Positions 1 through 11,140 are shown, counted from the stretch's first letter. The stretch: DNA of 64,000 bases from Blasia pusilla (GCA_050084515.1 CM114272.1:39494001-39558000); one strand, 5' to 3'. Program-made: numbers and translations. The notes: generated by a model not told the origin, from the letters alone.

Positions 1-222
1 GTGATTGAGGGATTACTCATGAGGCAAGAGTGATCGGGTGAGAAGGATACGAGGGTAATCACGGCGTCCGTTCGGGACTTTGAGAGGCGAGGTGGTGAAC
101 CCGAGAGTAGCTCTAGAGGTTTTACGTGGAGTGGCGTGAGGTTCCGAGGGTCTTCACTTTAGGGACCATCTCGACCTCCTTCTGTATCATCGTCACACGA
201 GGAGGAGGGTGTAGAGGAATTT
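1..222 (+). other. 5' leader of Ty3/gypsy element B (partial)
   Basis: No ORF of its own. The stretch precedes the gag frame of element B and is continuous with it, so I read it as the untranslated leader or the N-terminal gag end. The 5' LTR and primer-binding site must lie upstream of the window, because nothing here matches the 3' LTR of B at 30698. Confidence 0.4.
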
Positions 223-1890
223 GTGAGCACATCGCCACACATTGTGAGTGATCCTACCAGTTGGGCGTATGAGATGGACGACCGGGGTAGAGGACCGCGT
301 AGGTTTTCAGGTGCACTAGGTACGATTGAGTTGCACGATTTCATAGTAGAGTTTAGGAGTTGGTGCGACTCCCAGCGGGCCAAGAACTCTATAGAGTTCA
401 ACCCGTTTACAGCATGGAACGGTATGTTCCAGTATTTAGAGGGGGCACCCATGGACGATTACCATGAGTTTTCCCACAGATATGCCCAAGAGATTGAGGC
501 ATGGAGACTCTACTACGACCCACACTATGTGTCATGGACGGAGCCGTTCCCAGATGAGGAGGAGGAGGAGTAAGGAGAGGCTACTTCCTCTTCCACTAGT
601 GATGTTTAAGGAGGGGTCACTCACACAGGAGCAGTTGCACCGTCTAGTCGGGTTCGTCCCAGGTTCAACCCCGTGGTTGAGTTCTTTGCTGAGCTTAGGG
701 CGAGCTACCAAGGGGTACGAACGGAAAAGTTGCGGAGCATCCACAACTTCCACAGGCGCCCGGGTGAGAGTTTACATGAGGCTTACACTCACTTGCGTCG
801 GTTGATCAACGTCACTCAGGGGGTGACAGAGGCTCAGGCTATCCAGTCATGGTACGCAATGCTGGACCAAACCCTGCGGCCACAGATGCGGGAGGGGGTG
901 CTTCTTTTGAATACCTCCCCTTCATTGAGAGATGTTTTTAGGACCGCCGAGAACATTGAGCGCAACATGGCGGAGGAGAGCGTAGCCACCATGGGTTCTG
1001 GGCGGGAGCAGTCGCGATTGGCCGCACCACCTGTGCAGCAATGTGGACTCTGAGATAGGACAACTGTGGCACCACGAGCTCAGGGAGGATACTGGGAGCG
1101 CGTGGCACAGAGACCTGCGCCTTCATATGCGGCTCAACAACAGCCGCCTACTATTACTTGTTGGTCATGTGGTGGAGCCCATCATCAGCACCATTGCACT
1201 CGTCAGGGTCATAGACGTATGCCTCAGCATGGAGGAGGAGATGGTGCTGCACCACGAGGTTATCAGTGTGACTATTGTCAGAGGTATGGTCATACATGCG
1301 CCAGGTGTTTTAGTTTACATCTTGAGTTACGTTCGGACCGAGGGCTAGAGAGGGCACCAGAGCGAGTAGCCAATCCGGATGGGCCTAGAGATCGTGCACC
1401 AGATGGTCCCGTTGGGGGACGAGGAGCTAGAGTTGCCCGACAGGGTGGTGGTGCTGCTCGTGGAGGAGGTAGAGTACCACCACCTAGACGCGCCAAGGGA
1501 GACGCCGGACGTGAGGCTAGGATGGCTGCTCAGATACAGCAGCTACAGGAGCAGATTGCCGCTTTGGCATTGAGGTTACCCGATGCCAGATTGGTGGTAT
1601 CGACATTATATGGAGCAGCTAGAGATCTGGAGGATTCTGGTTGGGTGTGCGGGGTTGCCCAGATGGAGGCCGCTGCAATTGTGATGCGTGGAGCAGCCGC
1701 AGAGTTGGATCCACGGCGAGGGGAAGCCAGACAACAGACTAGGCTTCCTCAGTCTTTCACGTTGTCCAAAGCAATGAGGACCCCATCGATGGGTCCTCAT
1801 CAAAGTTCCTTGAGAGTTGGTGATGTTGTTGGTGTGCAGGCACAAAGGGCGATGGGAGAAGCGAGTGTGACGACTCCTATTGTTGATGCT
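223..1890 (+). pseudogene. Ty3/gypsy element B gag polyprotein, decayed
   Basis: One plus-strand frame encodes a retrotransposon Gag, the structural protein that packages element RNA. The N-terminal part contains SGALGTIELHDF and LEGAPMDDYHEF, closely matched by a second copy at 55216-56342. A retrotransposon-gag core follows at about 673-1000 (FHRRPGESLHEAYTHLRRL). Two cysteine/histidine knuckles come next: CWSCGGAHHQHHC near 1160, and CDYCQRYGHTCARC near 1270, a C-x2-C-x4-H-type arrangement that would bind RNA. A Gly/Arg-rich stretch and a Gln-rich helix follow. The frame is kept for more than 1.6 kb but is broken by in-frame stops near 571, 604, 1051 and 1891. Most are explained by single C-to-T changes, so this is a dead copy. 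It leads in the same frame into the protease. Confidence 0.8.
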
Positions 1891-1893
1891 TAG

Positions 1894-2514
1894 GAGGGGC
1901 ATGTGTCGAGCACATTGTTGGGGGCGGCCACCATTTTGTACCGCACTCCTTTATTTTCTGCTTCCGATGTTATGACGTTGGGGGGTACACCCGCCGAGGC
2001 TTTTCGGCTGGTCGCGTCGCTATGTGAGCGCGGAGTTGGAGTTCCTGCTTGACGTTTAGAGGTGATTGCAGAGGAGGTGATGGACCTGCCCTTGGAGCGG
2101 ATGCTCGGACCCTCCATGTTAGATCCATGGCAGGCTGCGGCTGCTAGAATGGCGGAGATGCCCGCTAGACCCGTGATAGAGCGTGCCATGGCTTCTCCTG
2201 GTGTTGTGTTGCTGGATAACCGAGGAGAGGTCTTCCAATTGGTGAGTCATGGAGGTAGAGCTTTTAGTCCACAGCGCGTCTTGTTGGATTCAGGAGTGCA
2301 ACCCCTGATGTTGGGGAAAGCGTCATTCAGAGGATTGGGCTTGACGAGAGCCGATGTGGAGCGTTGTCCATTCCGGATACGGACATCCCTGGATGGAGCG
2401 AGTACCACACAATATATCACCCGACAAGAGGTTCTTGGTGAGGATTCGCCCAAGACATCCTACAGATGAGTCCATGGTGCGCGCCATGATAGTGACTGAT
2501 GCAGAGTCCTACGA
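1894..2514 (+). pseudogene. Element B aspartic protease region, interrupted by transposon M1
   Basis: Continues the gag frame. It contains a retropepsin-like active-site motif, LLDSGVQPLMLG, near 2281-2316 (DSG, where most Ty3/gypsy proteases have DTG or DSG). The enzyme would cleave the Gag-Pol polyprotein. An in-frame TGA lies near 2050, and a one-base shift near 2439 moves the frame so that the 3' end reads MVRAMIVTDAESY. At that codon the DNA transposon M1 has inserted. The reading frame resumes as DVLVGGSVLYP just after 25690, and a homologous uninterrupted junction is present in the truncated relative at 31838 onward (YDVLVGSTVLYP). Confidence 0.75.
2506..2514 (+). repeat. 9-bp target site duplication, left copy (M1)
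   Basis: GTCCTACGA lies immediately left of M1 and is repeated exactly at 25691-25699. The bases outside the 9-mer differ on both sides. Removing M1 and one copy restores the retroelement reading frame across the junction. Nine bases is the usual duplication length of Mutator-like elements. Confidence 0.9.
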
Positions 2515-2574
2515 GAGGTGCGGTAAGAGGAGAGGAAGAGAGGAAGAGAGGAGAGAGGAGAGAGGAAACTACCT
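2515..2574 (+). repeat. M1 left terminal inverted repeat (GA-rich)
   Basis: Starts GAGGTGCGGTAAGAGG and continues as purine-only GAGAGGAAGAGAGG units. The reverse complement of the right end (25620-25690) shows the same GTAAGAG...GAGAGGAAGAGAGGAAGAGAG order with small indels. The outermost 8-20 bases pair poorly. The same left end is present in M2 at 56413. Confidence 0.7.
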
Positions 2575-2899
2575 TCAACCGAAATAGATACTTTTTTTTG
2601 AAGAGAGTTTCCGTTGGGTTGAAGAGAGGAAACTTTTTGTGTGAATTTTTTGCACTTTTTTGTTCATTTATTAAACAATCCCACAATTTTTTTTTCCTCT
2701 TCCATATTTTGGCAACCCCTGTGAGTCCGACGAGTTGCAAATTGCACAAAATTTACAAAACTGAAAAATCAGTGGAATCATAAGTGTGGAACCAATCACT
2801 TTTTCCATCCAAGGTCTGGAAAAAATCTATCATTTGCCCCGGGCTGAATAGAGTTCAAGCTCAAAGTGAAGGTTGAGGAAAAATAAAAGTACAATCTAA
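2575..2899. other. M1 subterminal noncoding region
   Basis: AT-rich with several T-tracts, plus a degenerate palindrome half-site near 2723 (GAGTTGCAAATTGC). It is nearly identical to 56467-56810 in M2. It probably holds the 3' untranslated part of the minus-strand transposase gene. No ORF supported. Confidence 0.5.
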
Positions 2900-5800
2900 A
2901 ACCTCACTTTGCATCCTCAAAGTGGTTTGTTTAAAATACTTAGCACTTCTTTGAGGGATGAATTGGTTGGTGGATTCCTACTCCTACCTCCGACTCTCTT
3001 AAAACTACCAGCAACACATAGTACATGTGCTTACAAGGGAAATACCTTTTGCCACTTGTCTCTCTTTGGACAAAGTCATCACATGAACATGTGGGAAAGC
3101 AACAGATGTGCACCACATACATCCCTGTGACACTTGAATTTACAGTGTTGTTCCTGACCCAATACATCCTTCCTATTCCATTGCCACTCAGGACATCTTT
3201 CGTGGCAATGATCTCCATTTTTGCCTCAGAGCTCTTTGCAATTCGCTTTGCTCTCTCCACCGTTGGCACCGCACATTCTGTTTCTCTTCACCCCATTTCT
3301 AGACTCAAACAGAAATAATGGATTGAGATCATCCACCTTCTCCGGGTACATGTTGACATCAATCTTGGGTTGAATACGAAATGCGAAGGTCTCTGTAATG
3401 CGAACATGCTCCGAACTTCCCCCATCTACGAGTCTGAAACCGGCACTTGTAAGATTGTCCACTTCGTCTTGAGTGCGGTCAGATGCGTCGGCGATGGGCC
3501 AAATCGTGGGGTATTTCGGGAGCTCCAATGGCAGCGGATAAGACTTCCGGAAAGCGCAAGATTCATTTGGGCAGAAGAAGTACTTCAATTGATCCCGGTC
3601 CTCGTGAACGATCAAAGGTTTTGAGTCCCCAAAACCGCAGGCAGAGGTCGTCGATCCTTATGCAGTTCTTATTTAGGAAAGTGCCGCATGCTCTCCTAAT
3701 GCCATCAGATCCTGCCCTGCAGGTGGGTCCACGTCCTGGGTTGCTCCGAGATATATGCCACCGTTTTAGGTTGCAATCCACCTCCATTACCGGAATCCCA
3801 TATTGTTGAACCACCCGAGTGACAGGATGTTGCGAACTTCCAGCAACGGAGGGCTTTTGAAATAAAACATTCACTGATTTTGGAGAAGTAACTCCATCAC
3901 GGATTTGGGATGGGTCCGGGGTCCCCGAATACCTGGGCGGTGTTATTTCCTCATCCAAATCAATCACCGGATTCGTTCCTCGATGCTGCCTCTTCACCTG
4001 CCTGAAGTCAAGATACTTATCTGGTCTCCACGAGTCCCGTTCGATCGCTCTACCACCATCTGTATGGGGACGCCCTTGAAACCCGCCCACGAATATCCCC
4101 ACCAATGTGTACGTCTTGCTCAAGTGGAGTTCCAGCTACGCACCGGTTGAAGGCTTCGACATACAATTTTTCATCACCAGATCTCACAGCCGCCCTGACA
4201 TAGAGCTCGTAGATCGACGGCCCTTTTCCTTTTGTTATGCCTTTTGTGAGAAAGATATGGGATGCTGCAGACTGTAGCATTGCTCTTGCCTGGTCTTGTT
4301 GGCATGCCTCCACAAGTGAAATTCGTTGGCATGCTTGTGACGACCTCCAAGAGGAATGAACACTTTCTGCTCCACTTGTGTTGGGGCAGAGGGCATTTTC
4401 ATGAACGTTCAATCCCTGCAACGACGACAATGTTAGAAGGGAACGAAAATAACCAGGAGTCAAAGAAATAAGCGACCTGTCGGAACCAGACGGGTTGCAA
4501 GCCCGAGGCATCCCATGAACGACTCTGCGACTCGTCGGGTCCCGACGTGTTCTAACCTTAAACCCACCTACTGCAACCCGTCGGAACCCGACGGGTTGCA
4601 AGGCCGAGGCATCCCATGAACGACTCTGTGACCCGTCGGGTCCCGACGGGTTGCACACTCGGGACGACACCAAACATCTGGATGCAACCCGTCGGTTTCC
4701 GTCGGGTTGCACCCTTGGGCAACCCGTCAGTTTCCGTTGGGTTGCACACTCGGGCAACCCGTCGCATCCGACAGCTTGCTTGGTTTCTTGGGTTTGAAAT
4801 CCATAGAATTCCCACGCTTCTCATCCTGAGCTACAACTTTACAAACAATTCTCAGCGTGAGCTTGACAAGACAAAATAGTGAACTCACCTGCCGCATGAA
4901 GTTTCCCCATTGTCTCATACGTACACTCCACCAACTCAACCAAGAGCACAACTCTTTGTACTTCCCTTCAATCGCATGCTTCCTCCACCACCCATGAAGT
5001 TCTTCCGGCATTCCATGGCGTGCTTCAAGTTTTCTTTGTCCTTGCAGCGTTGGAGTAGAGTGACATGCTCTGTCCTCTTATTCTCCTTGATGCAAGATTT
5101 GGTGTACCGGGTCACAAACTGTTGCCAATGGAAAGCATCTGACCTTTCCCTCTCCGGTTGAACCTCTCCACCCCAGAACACTTCCCGGATAGCAATCCAC
5201 CCAGGTTGTGCATTGTCCGCCATGAACCCATAAATTTCCGGAGGTGGCCTTTTGTTTTCCTTCACCACCTCCGAAGAAGAGTAACCAAAGACATCTTCAA
5301 ACCGCCAACGTCTTCTACCTTTACTTCACACACAAATATAGTATTGAGTCCCTTCTCCACATGGTCATAAACGTGAGCAGCCATCGTCAACCATCCGTTC
5401 AAAGACTCAGAGCAAATATCAAAGCTTACCCGGCTCCCGTAAAGATCTTCCCTTCCTCATTCGATCTATAAGATCGAGGCCACTCGACGGACTGTGGTTG
5501 ACATTTTGAAGACATAGGCCTTGGATCCTCGCCTCCTTGGCCCATGAACTACCATCTCTGAATGAATGGAAATCTGGAGTTGGCCTTGATTAGCGATGGC
5601 ATCCATTTCGGCCGTCTTTCCATCCGGATTTCGTGTTTTGACGCAAAGAAATTCGGAAGCATTCAGGATCAGCGAGAAATGCGAGATTTTCCCATAGTTG
5701 TTTCTCCTCAACCGTGATCTCGCCCTGTCCAGGATTCCAAGCAATTGTTCACAAATTTGTGATGCCGTTGTAGAGCTTGATCACCCGGGCTTTGAACCCG

Positions 5801-6883
5801 GAGAGTTTCAGAGACCTCGGCTACTTTCTTCGCCACATCCTCCTTGATGTGTCTTTGAATTGCATCGGTCACGGGATGAGTGTGGGAGCCAACATGAACT
5901 GCCCGGCCTTTGTTTACTCGACGTGGAGCCCAAGTGGTGGACAATGAAAATATGTATGCGGATACGCCCAACGAAGGGCGATCCACGACAATGAGGACAT
6001 CGATGGCCTCCGGCGTATGGTGGCACCGACCTCGTATGGAGTTTCTGCATTCTTGGGAGGGAATTGCGACGTATTGACTCGCCCGTTGCGCTCTAGATAC
6101 GGGCATGCTGGACTTCTACACTCCAAGGCTCCCACGCATTGGCGGCAGGAGACAATCCAAGGACCATCTTGAATTGAAGCACTGGTCCGTTGAAGGCTGC
6201 ACCATCGATGACAATCAGACTGTCCATACCCTTCAGGCGTCCTCCATCCTTCTTTTGAGCAGGAGCAACAAGTGGAGGCAACTCAAAAATGCAATTACCA
6301 TCGTACGTGGGCGGAAGCTCGTCGACAAGAATGTGCTTGAAAATTTTCAAGGGCAGAGACGAAAGCAAACTATTGCCTGATACTCGCAAGAGGAACGAGT
6401 AGGCGGACAGAGGGCCCGATTGGTGCCCAACAGATCCACTGAGGTTGATAACATACGGAATCTCCTCTGGAAAAACAACATTGTTACGAGCGTGCGAAGT
6501 TGGAGTCGAAGCCGGATCTGCAGAGCTTGGAGTTGCAAACGTAGAGCTCGGAGCACTAGGAAATTCTAGACCGTCTACTTGGGAAACAGACGAATTCAGG
6601 GGCAGGCCGTAAACTCTATATTAACCATTTGCTACAGGTAGGAGATTCCATACTTTACGATATGAGGTCACTGGCTGGACCGTCTCACCTACTATGTCTT
6701 CCGTACTGTCCACCCTAACATCTTTGGATACAAAGATGGTTCCAATTTGAAGAAGAAATCGAGAATGCATGTAAAATTTTCATCCACTGCTATGAAAGAC
6801 TCACAAGCTCGGGGTCGAATGATTTCCGATTGAGGAAGGGCCACCAGATGACTGCCACAAGTGAGCTTAACATAATTATCCAT
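2900..6883 (-). pseudogene. MULE-like transposase with SWIM zinc finger (M1), decayed
   Basis: Minus-strand multi-exon gene, start codon near 6883 (MDNYVKLTCG), shared piece by piece with M2. Several frames are needed because of small indels. In order on the minus strand: an N-terminal region (6883-5700); a transposase core with YGFMADNAQPGW near 5230, whose aspartate is a candidate catalytic residue, followed by DAFHWQQ, typical of the (C/F)HW step of MULE-type DDE enzymes; a helical block with EELHEWW; a 473-bp intron (4416-4888); then TSGAESVHSSW, like the N-x-AES-x-H motif after the third acidic residue. At 3000-3100 is a SWIM finger, CSCDDF...CKHMYYVL (CxC...CxH), which would bind DNA or protein. 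It would cut and join element ends in the nucleus. Frameshifts and stops mark it as non-functional. A Zisupton/KDZ-type transposase is an alternative. Confidence 0.72.
4416..4888 (-). repeat. Intron of the M1 transposase gene, filled with CG-rich palindromes
   Basis: On the minus strand the donor (AG/GTGAG) is at 4889/4888 and the acceptor (TTGCAG/GG) at 4416/4415; coding similarity to M2 resumes on both sides. Between about 4478 and 4780 are seven or so copies of the palindrome family with half-site GCAACCCGTCGG. Several lie in a ~110-bp unit that also contains GAGGCATCCCATGAACGA. The corresponding intron in M2 (58314-58998) holds more copies of the same unit. Confidence 0.7.
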
Positions 6884-7164
6884 TCCAAGAAGATTCCAAC
6901 GGGAGGAGACTGAGAATGAGAATGAGAATGAGAAAATTTAATTTATAGTGAATAGGAAACAGATACTCCTGACAAATTTTTACTGACAAGATGAATTCGG
7001 TGGGTGACATTGTCTGACACAATGGATCCAATTCTGTAACACATTCAATTCTGTTGCAATATGTTACCGGAATTGGGAAGCAGAGGGTTGCGCATCACAC
7101 TTGGAACCGTCGGAGTCCTCGTAACTCGAAATTACCCAAAGCTAACCAAGTTTTCGCAACCGCC
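6884..7164. other. Upstream region of the M1 transposase gene
   Basis: Intergenic DNA between the divergent genes. It includes a short GAGAAT microsatellite (6911-6935), also present in M2 at 61074-61096, and an AT-rich stretch that may serve as the minus-strand promoter. No ORF supported. Confidence 0.4.
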
Positions 7165-7815
7165 GGCAACGGACGGGTTGCACGCTCGCTAAACATTGTC
7201 GAAGCGAGCAACCCGTCGCTCTCCGACGAGTTGCTTGGAAACCGATCCTTCTTGCCCGAAGATGCCGGAGGCGTGCAAACCGTCTGTTCCCGACGAGTTC
7301 CGCGGGTGCCTCGCCTTTTAGCCCAAAGACGGTGAGGCGTGCAACCCGTCGCCCTCCAACGGGTTGCGCAAGGGCCTCGCCTAGTGGTGCAGCCATCCAG
7401 ACTCCGAAGACTTGCACGGGAAGCCCTCGCTCCTAACCCTTGATGAGGGAAGCGTGCAACCCAACGGTCTCCGACGGATTGCCCAAGATACGTCCCGTTC
7501 CCCTCCCAAACACGGCGGAGGCGCGCAACATGTCGGGCTCCGACGGGTTGCGCGGGTACCTCGCGTTGTTTTCCGAAGACGACGGAGGCGCTCAACCCGT
7601 CGGTCTCCGACGGGTTGCTCGCGCACGTGGCGACGTACCCTGGATGGCGGAGGCGCGCAACATGTCGGTCTCCGACGGGTTGCGCGGGAACCTCGCGTTC
7701 TTTTCCGAAGACGACGGAGCCGCTCAACCCGTCGGTCTCCGACGGATTGCTCGCGCACGTGGCGACGGACACATGATGGCGGAGCCGCGCAACCTGTCAG
7801 ACTCCGACGGGTTGC
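7165..7815. repeat. Palindrome array in the M1 divergent promoter region
   Basis: About ten copies of a 27-bp palindrome. Well-aligned copies start at 7525, 7592, 7657, 7724 and 7789. Their spacings alternate 67, 65, 67, 65, because two related units (one beginning GCAACATGTCGG, one TCAACCCGTCGG) form a 132-bp higher-order repeat. Spacers share GAAGACGACGGAG and CTCGCGTT. The central bases are mostly TCT or CTC, with flanking GG/CC. The array lies upstream of the TATA box at 7905 and is also present in M2 (61360-61987). Confidence 0.85.
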
Positions 7816-7904
7816 CATTTTTCACGTACGGACTTCCGTAACATCCGGCACGTCGCCGTCGAAAGGACGACGGGACCCATCGGTCAGCCCAACGGCTAGA
7901 AAAG

Positions 7905-7910
7905 TATAAA
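7905..7910 (+). promoter_or_regulatory. TATA box of the M1 ParB-like/methyltransferase gene
   Basis: TATAAA within AAAGTATAAAATGGG, about 260 bp before the start codon at 8167. The same element sits at 62074 in M2, with conserved flanks on both sides (GGTCAGCCCAACGGCTAGAA upstream, TTTCCGGTTTCTCATTT downstream), so the core promoter is shared by the two copies. Confidence 0.6.
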
Positions 7911-8166
7911 ATGGGCAGAAATCGCTCATTTCCGGTTTCTCATTTCGCGATCTTCATTCCTCACTCCTCACTCTCCCGCGCAGAAACCGATCGATCGATC
8001 TGAAGGGCATTTCACACGGCGACACATCGCGAGTCGATAGGAGGGAACGAGAGTGAGACGGTTCGACCGAGCGATAGCGGAACGATTCGAGCTCCCATCT
8101 CGACATCAGCAAGGCGAATGATCAAGGAATTCGTCGTGGACATAGGTGGAGGCATTTAGGGCAAAA

Positions 8167-8315
8167 ATGACAAGGAAAAAAACACAAGCCAACAAGTCAG
8201 GGAGCTTCACTCCCAAGTCCATTAGGACTCCTGCGTCCGCTTCTCCTGGGCCTCGTTCGGCAAATGAAATTAGGCAGTAGGAAATCGAGGAGCGGGAAAG
8301 GGAAGCGGAGATGCA
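8167..8315 (+). pseudogene. ParB-like/DNA methyltransferase gene of M1, exon 1 first part
   Basis: Begins MTRKKTQANKSGSFTPKSIR, a basic N terminus matching the M2 copy at 62327. It breaks off after codon ~50, where retrotransposon A inserted; an in-frame TAG precedes the break. The frame resumes at 19077 after A. This start was chosen because the M2 copy uses the same ATG and both have a TATA box about 255 bp upstream. Confidence 0.7.
8311..8315 (+). repeat. 5-bp target site duplication of retrotransposon A, left
   Basis: ATGCA directly precedes the TG of the left LTR and is repeated at 19072-19076 directly after the CA of the right LTR. The M2 copy has the corresponding uninterrupted sequence at 62469 (GAGATGCACAACC). 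Confidence 0.92.
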
Positions 8316-9523
8316 TGTGATACCCACAATTTTGTAATCTTGAAGAATATATCATTTTATTCAACAAAGACTCTTGTATATTATGATTTTGATTATGATT
8401 ATCTATTATTATGAAGAAGAATAAGTGAATCACCAAGCTCCTAAGACAAGGCAGAGAGATGGAAGATCAAGGATTTGCCTTAGAGGAGAATCAAAAGCTG
8501 TAAAGAAGTATAAAGGATCAACGCGAAGCTTAGCGAAGCTCAACGCGAAGCTCAGCGAAGCCCAGCGAAGCTTAACAAAGTCTAACGAAGCTCAACGAAG
8601 CTCTATATATGAAGTACCTCGTTCTTGAGCGAAGCACGAAGAGCGAAGCACGAAGCACAAAGAAGAAAGAAGAACTTCGTCCTCCGGCAATTTAGCGCAG
8701 CGAAGCTCAGCATGATTGAGATTCGAAACGACACATAGTTTACAGAATGAGACTAGGAACGGCGCGACCCTTTGTATCAAATTGGTAGTTAGGACAGTTT
8801 TGTATTGCGGATTCATAGGGATCGTAGGAAAAGCTAAGAGAACCATAGATCTAGGTAGTTACAAATATTGAAAAGACACCAACTTCATCAAGAACGCTTC
8901 GGATCATAGAAACGATCCTACTCTCGAGAATATTTAAGAAACAGGACAGAAGCTATTAGCATCATTCGCTCATGAAGTCCTTATGCTGTAGGAATGGTCC
9001 GAGCAAGAGAGATGTACCCTCTCGAGCTTGTAGATACTTTGAAGTCTTCCAATTCTTGATGGAGTAGTAAAGCATTCATTCATTCATTATGGTGTGCGAT
9101 GCTTATGTCTGAACATTCTTTTGGGTCCACGAGTGAAGAGTGAATCAGTAACCTTTCTCATCAATGGAATAATCAATATAAAGTTGTATGAAATCTATTT
9201 GAGAGAGTAACCTGCCAGAAGACGGATTGAGTTCCGAAAGTAGGAGAAGCCAGCTTTATTCTTGAGGTCTCTATGAGGTTCCGAGATGATGAGAGAACAA
9301 ATTGCCTGAGCGTACTTGAAATTCCACTCGAGAGAATTGAAGAAGAAAACATAGGTACTAAGAAGGATCGGAAGCTGATACTTGAATACTACAATTGAAT
9401 TACATAATCAATTACACTTTTACAACATAATCATCACCTTATACTCTCTTTTCATCCAACAATGATCCTCTTGGGGATCGAACTCTACAATTGACTGTAA
9501 ATAAGAAACACTTAGACATTACA
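8316..9523 (+). repeat. Left (5') LTR of element A
   Basis: Begins TGTGATACCCACAATTTTG and ends CTTAGACATTACA; 1208 bp. Near 8515-8700 it contains many iterations of a GCGAAGC/CGAAGCTC motif. It is repeated at 17865-19071, and most differences between the two copies lie in a few clusters, several of them at this motif. Confidence 0.92.
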
Positions 9524-9540
9524 TATAGTCGAAGACTTTT

Positions 9541-9560
9541 TGGCGCCGTTGCCGGGGATC
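9541..9560 (+). promoter_or_regulatory. Primer-binding site of A (tRNA-Asp)
   Basis: TGGCGCCGTTGCCGGGGATC is the exact complement of the 3' end of plant tRNA-Asp(GUC) including CCA. It lies 17 bases after the 5' LTR. Minus-strand DNA synthesis would start here. Confidence 0.9.
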
Positions 9561-10191
9561 ATATCCTTGGCTGAGAAGGGAGAGAAAGATCCATGGGGAA
9601 GCAGGGAACGGAGAAAGAAGCTTCGCTCCTAGACAACCCACATTCTAATTCTTACTAAAGACCATCGGCTAGCTCTAGCGACCCCCGTAAGACAATGTAT
9701 GCTTGAAGATAACAATACAGTTGCTGCATTGGTGCTAGAGAAGATAGGCCAACTAATTAGAATGGTCAAAGAACCGGTCGCCGAACGGTGCTTCGCCCAT
9801 GGACGATAGTTGTACTTGGTGAAAACCCGGTACTTCTGTCTATGGGAGGAAAACCTGGCAGGAAGCATAGGAGCACCAGGCACCCTCCGGTAGATGTAAA
9901 AAGAATCACTAGTTAACCTCCATCCATGGACCCTTACCCTTTCGCCACCGTGGGGATGATCGCGAGTTGCCAAATCCCCCAAGAGACTGATGGAGGGCTC
10001 TCAGCCCTCTTCGCGAGAGAGCAATGAGCCGATCGCATGAGGGGCAGGAACAACAACCGGCTTGAGACCCCTGGTTCGTCTCGAAGTCTTCGTCCTCGCC
10101 CAAAGACGAAGACCAAGAAGAAAGTAAGGACAAATTTCCCCCACGCCCCTCGCCGATTCGCGATCGGACGAAGAGTCGATCTGGGACCCCT
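9561..10191 (+). other. Leader of element A between PBS and gag
   Basis: No sizeable plus-strand ORF. It probably holds the packaging signal. The gag start is not certain, because homology to the gag of G begins only near 10300. Confidence 0.4.
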
Positions 10192-11033
10192 TTGAGAGTC
10201 GGGAGCGAGGAGCCGATTAGAGCACCTCGGGCGGCACCTTTACCTCCTCCTTCTCGAGCATCAAGCCCGGGAGCCAGCAGGAGAGTAGTGCCCATGGCCA
10301 ACACTAGAAAAACTCTACTAAGGTACCCCACCTTTGCTGGAGGCCGACGAGACGATGTGGATAACTTTATTCTTGAATTCACCCATGTCGCAAAAGCCAA
10401 CGGGGAATGGGCAGAGGAGGATTTGTTACTGAGTCTTCCGGCCTGCTCAAGAAGCGAGCAAGCAGTGGTATGAAGGTCTCGGAGCGAAGTCACGGAGACT
10501 GGAAAAGGGTCGTGGAATCCTTCCTACACGAGTTCCGCGACTTGGAGTTCGAGGACAGGCTTCTTACAAAGCTTTGCGACCTGAAGCGAAGAAAGAAGGA
10601 AACTCTCCGCGAATATACCCAACGGTTCTGGAGCCTTGTGAATAAGCTAGAACACATGACTACCTCCCAATTGGTAGATTGGTTCGTGTCGGGCTTGTCC
10701 AAAGAAATGGATAGGTATTGCGGGAGAGGTCAATGGGATTCCCTAGAGGCAGTCATAGCCTCTGCTGAGGCGTACGAAGCTTCAGAAAAATCCCGCCGAA
10801 CACGAAGACGGCGTCACCAACGAAGAGGGGCGTCGCAGACTAGTGCTTCGTCCGAAGACAAAGCGTCCTCCATCGACACGGAATCCTCTACAGAGGATTC
10901 GTCCGAGTCCTCGGACTCGGAGCAGGAGGTAAAAGCTAAAAGGAAAGGGAAGAGCAGGCGTCATCGCTCCCCCAAGCACCAGACTAAAACCCGACCAAGT
11001 ACAAGCGCCGCCCTCGGTCGGAAAGTCCGGTAA
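10192..11033 (+). pseudogene. Element A gag (retrotransposon-gag domain)
   Basis: Two overlapping frames (10192-10473, then 10407-11033) make one Gag with a frameshift near 10420. YPTFAGGRRDDVDNFILEF starts the capsid-like region, and KKETLREYTQRFWSLVNKLE is the classic retrotransposon-gag core. The same blocks occur on the minus strand at 47481-48080 in G (YPTFAGSKRDDADDFILEF, KKETLREYTQRFRSLVGKLE). A Ser/Glu/Lys-rich linker follows. Gag forms the particle that carries element RNA. Confidence 0.8.
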
Positions 11034-11140
11034 GAGGGACGGCAAGGAAGGCCGGCAAATCGGCCATGGAGGAACTCAAGTAAACAAATGGCTGAGTTGA
11101 AGGTACATCATGGCGGCCGAAGGACCCCGAAGGCGACCGG

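Noticed and set aside
4050-4757. 235-residue minus-strand ORF as a single protein
   Set aside because: Its first half is read-through of the palindrome-filled intron (PTGCPRVQPDGNRR-type residues). Only the part from 4415 downward is exon.
7054-7909. Long Arg/Pro-rich ORFs on both strands at 7095-7772 and 7412-7909 (and 61208-61925 in M2)
   Set aside because: They arise from the palindrome array, which is open in several frames by composition. The same peptide (RRVARL...) recurs with the repeat, and neither copy preserves a frame.
9541-9560. tRNA gene fragment
   Set aside because: Only the complement of the tRNA-Asp 3' end, placed just after an LTR; it is a primer-binding site.
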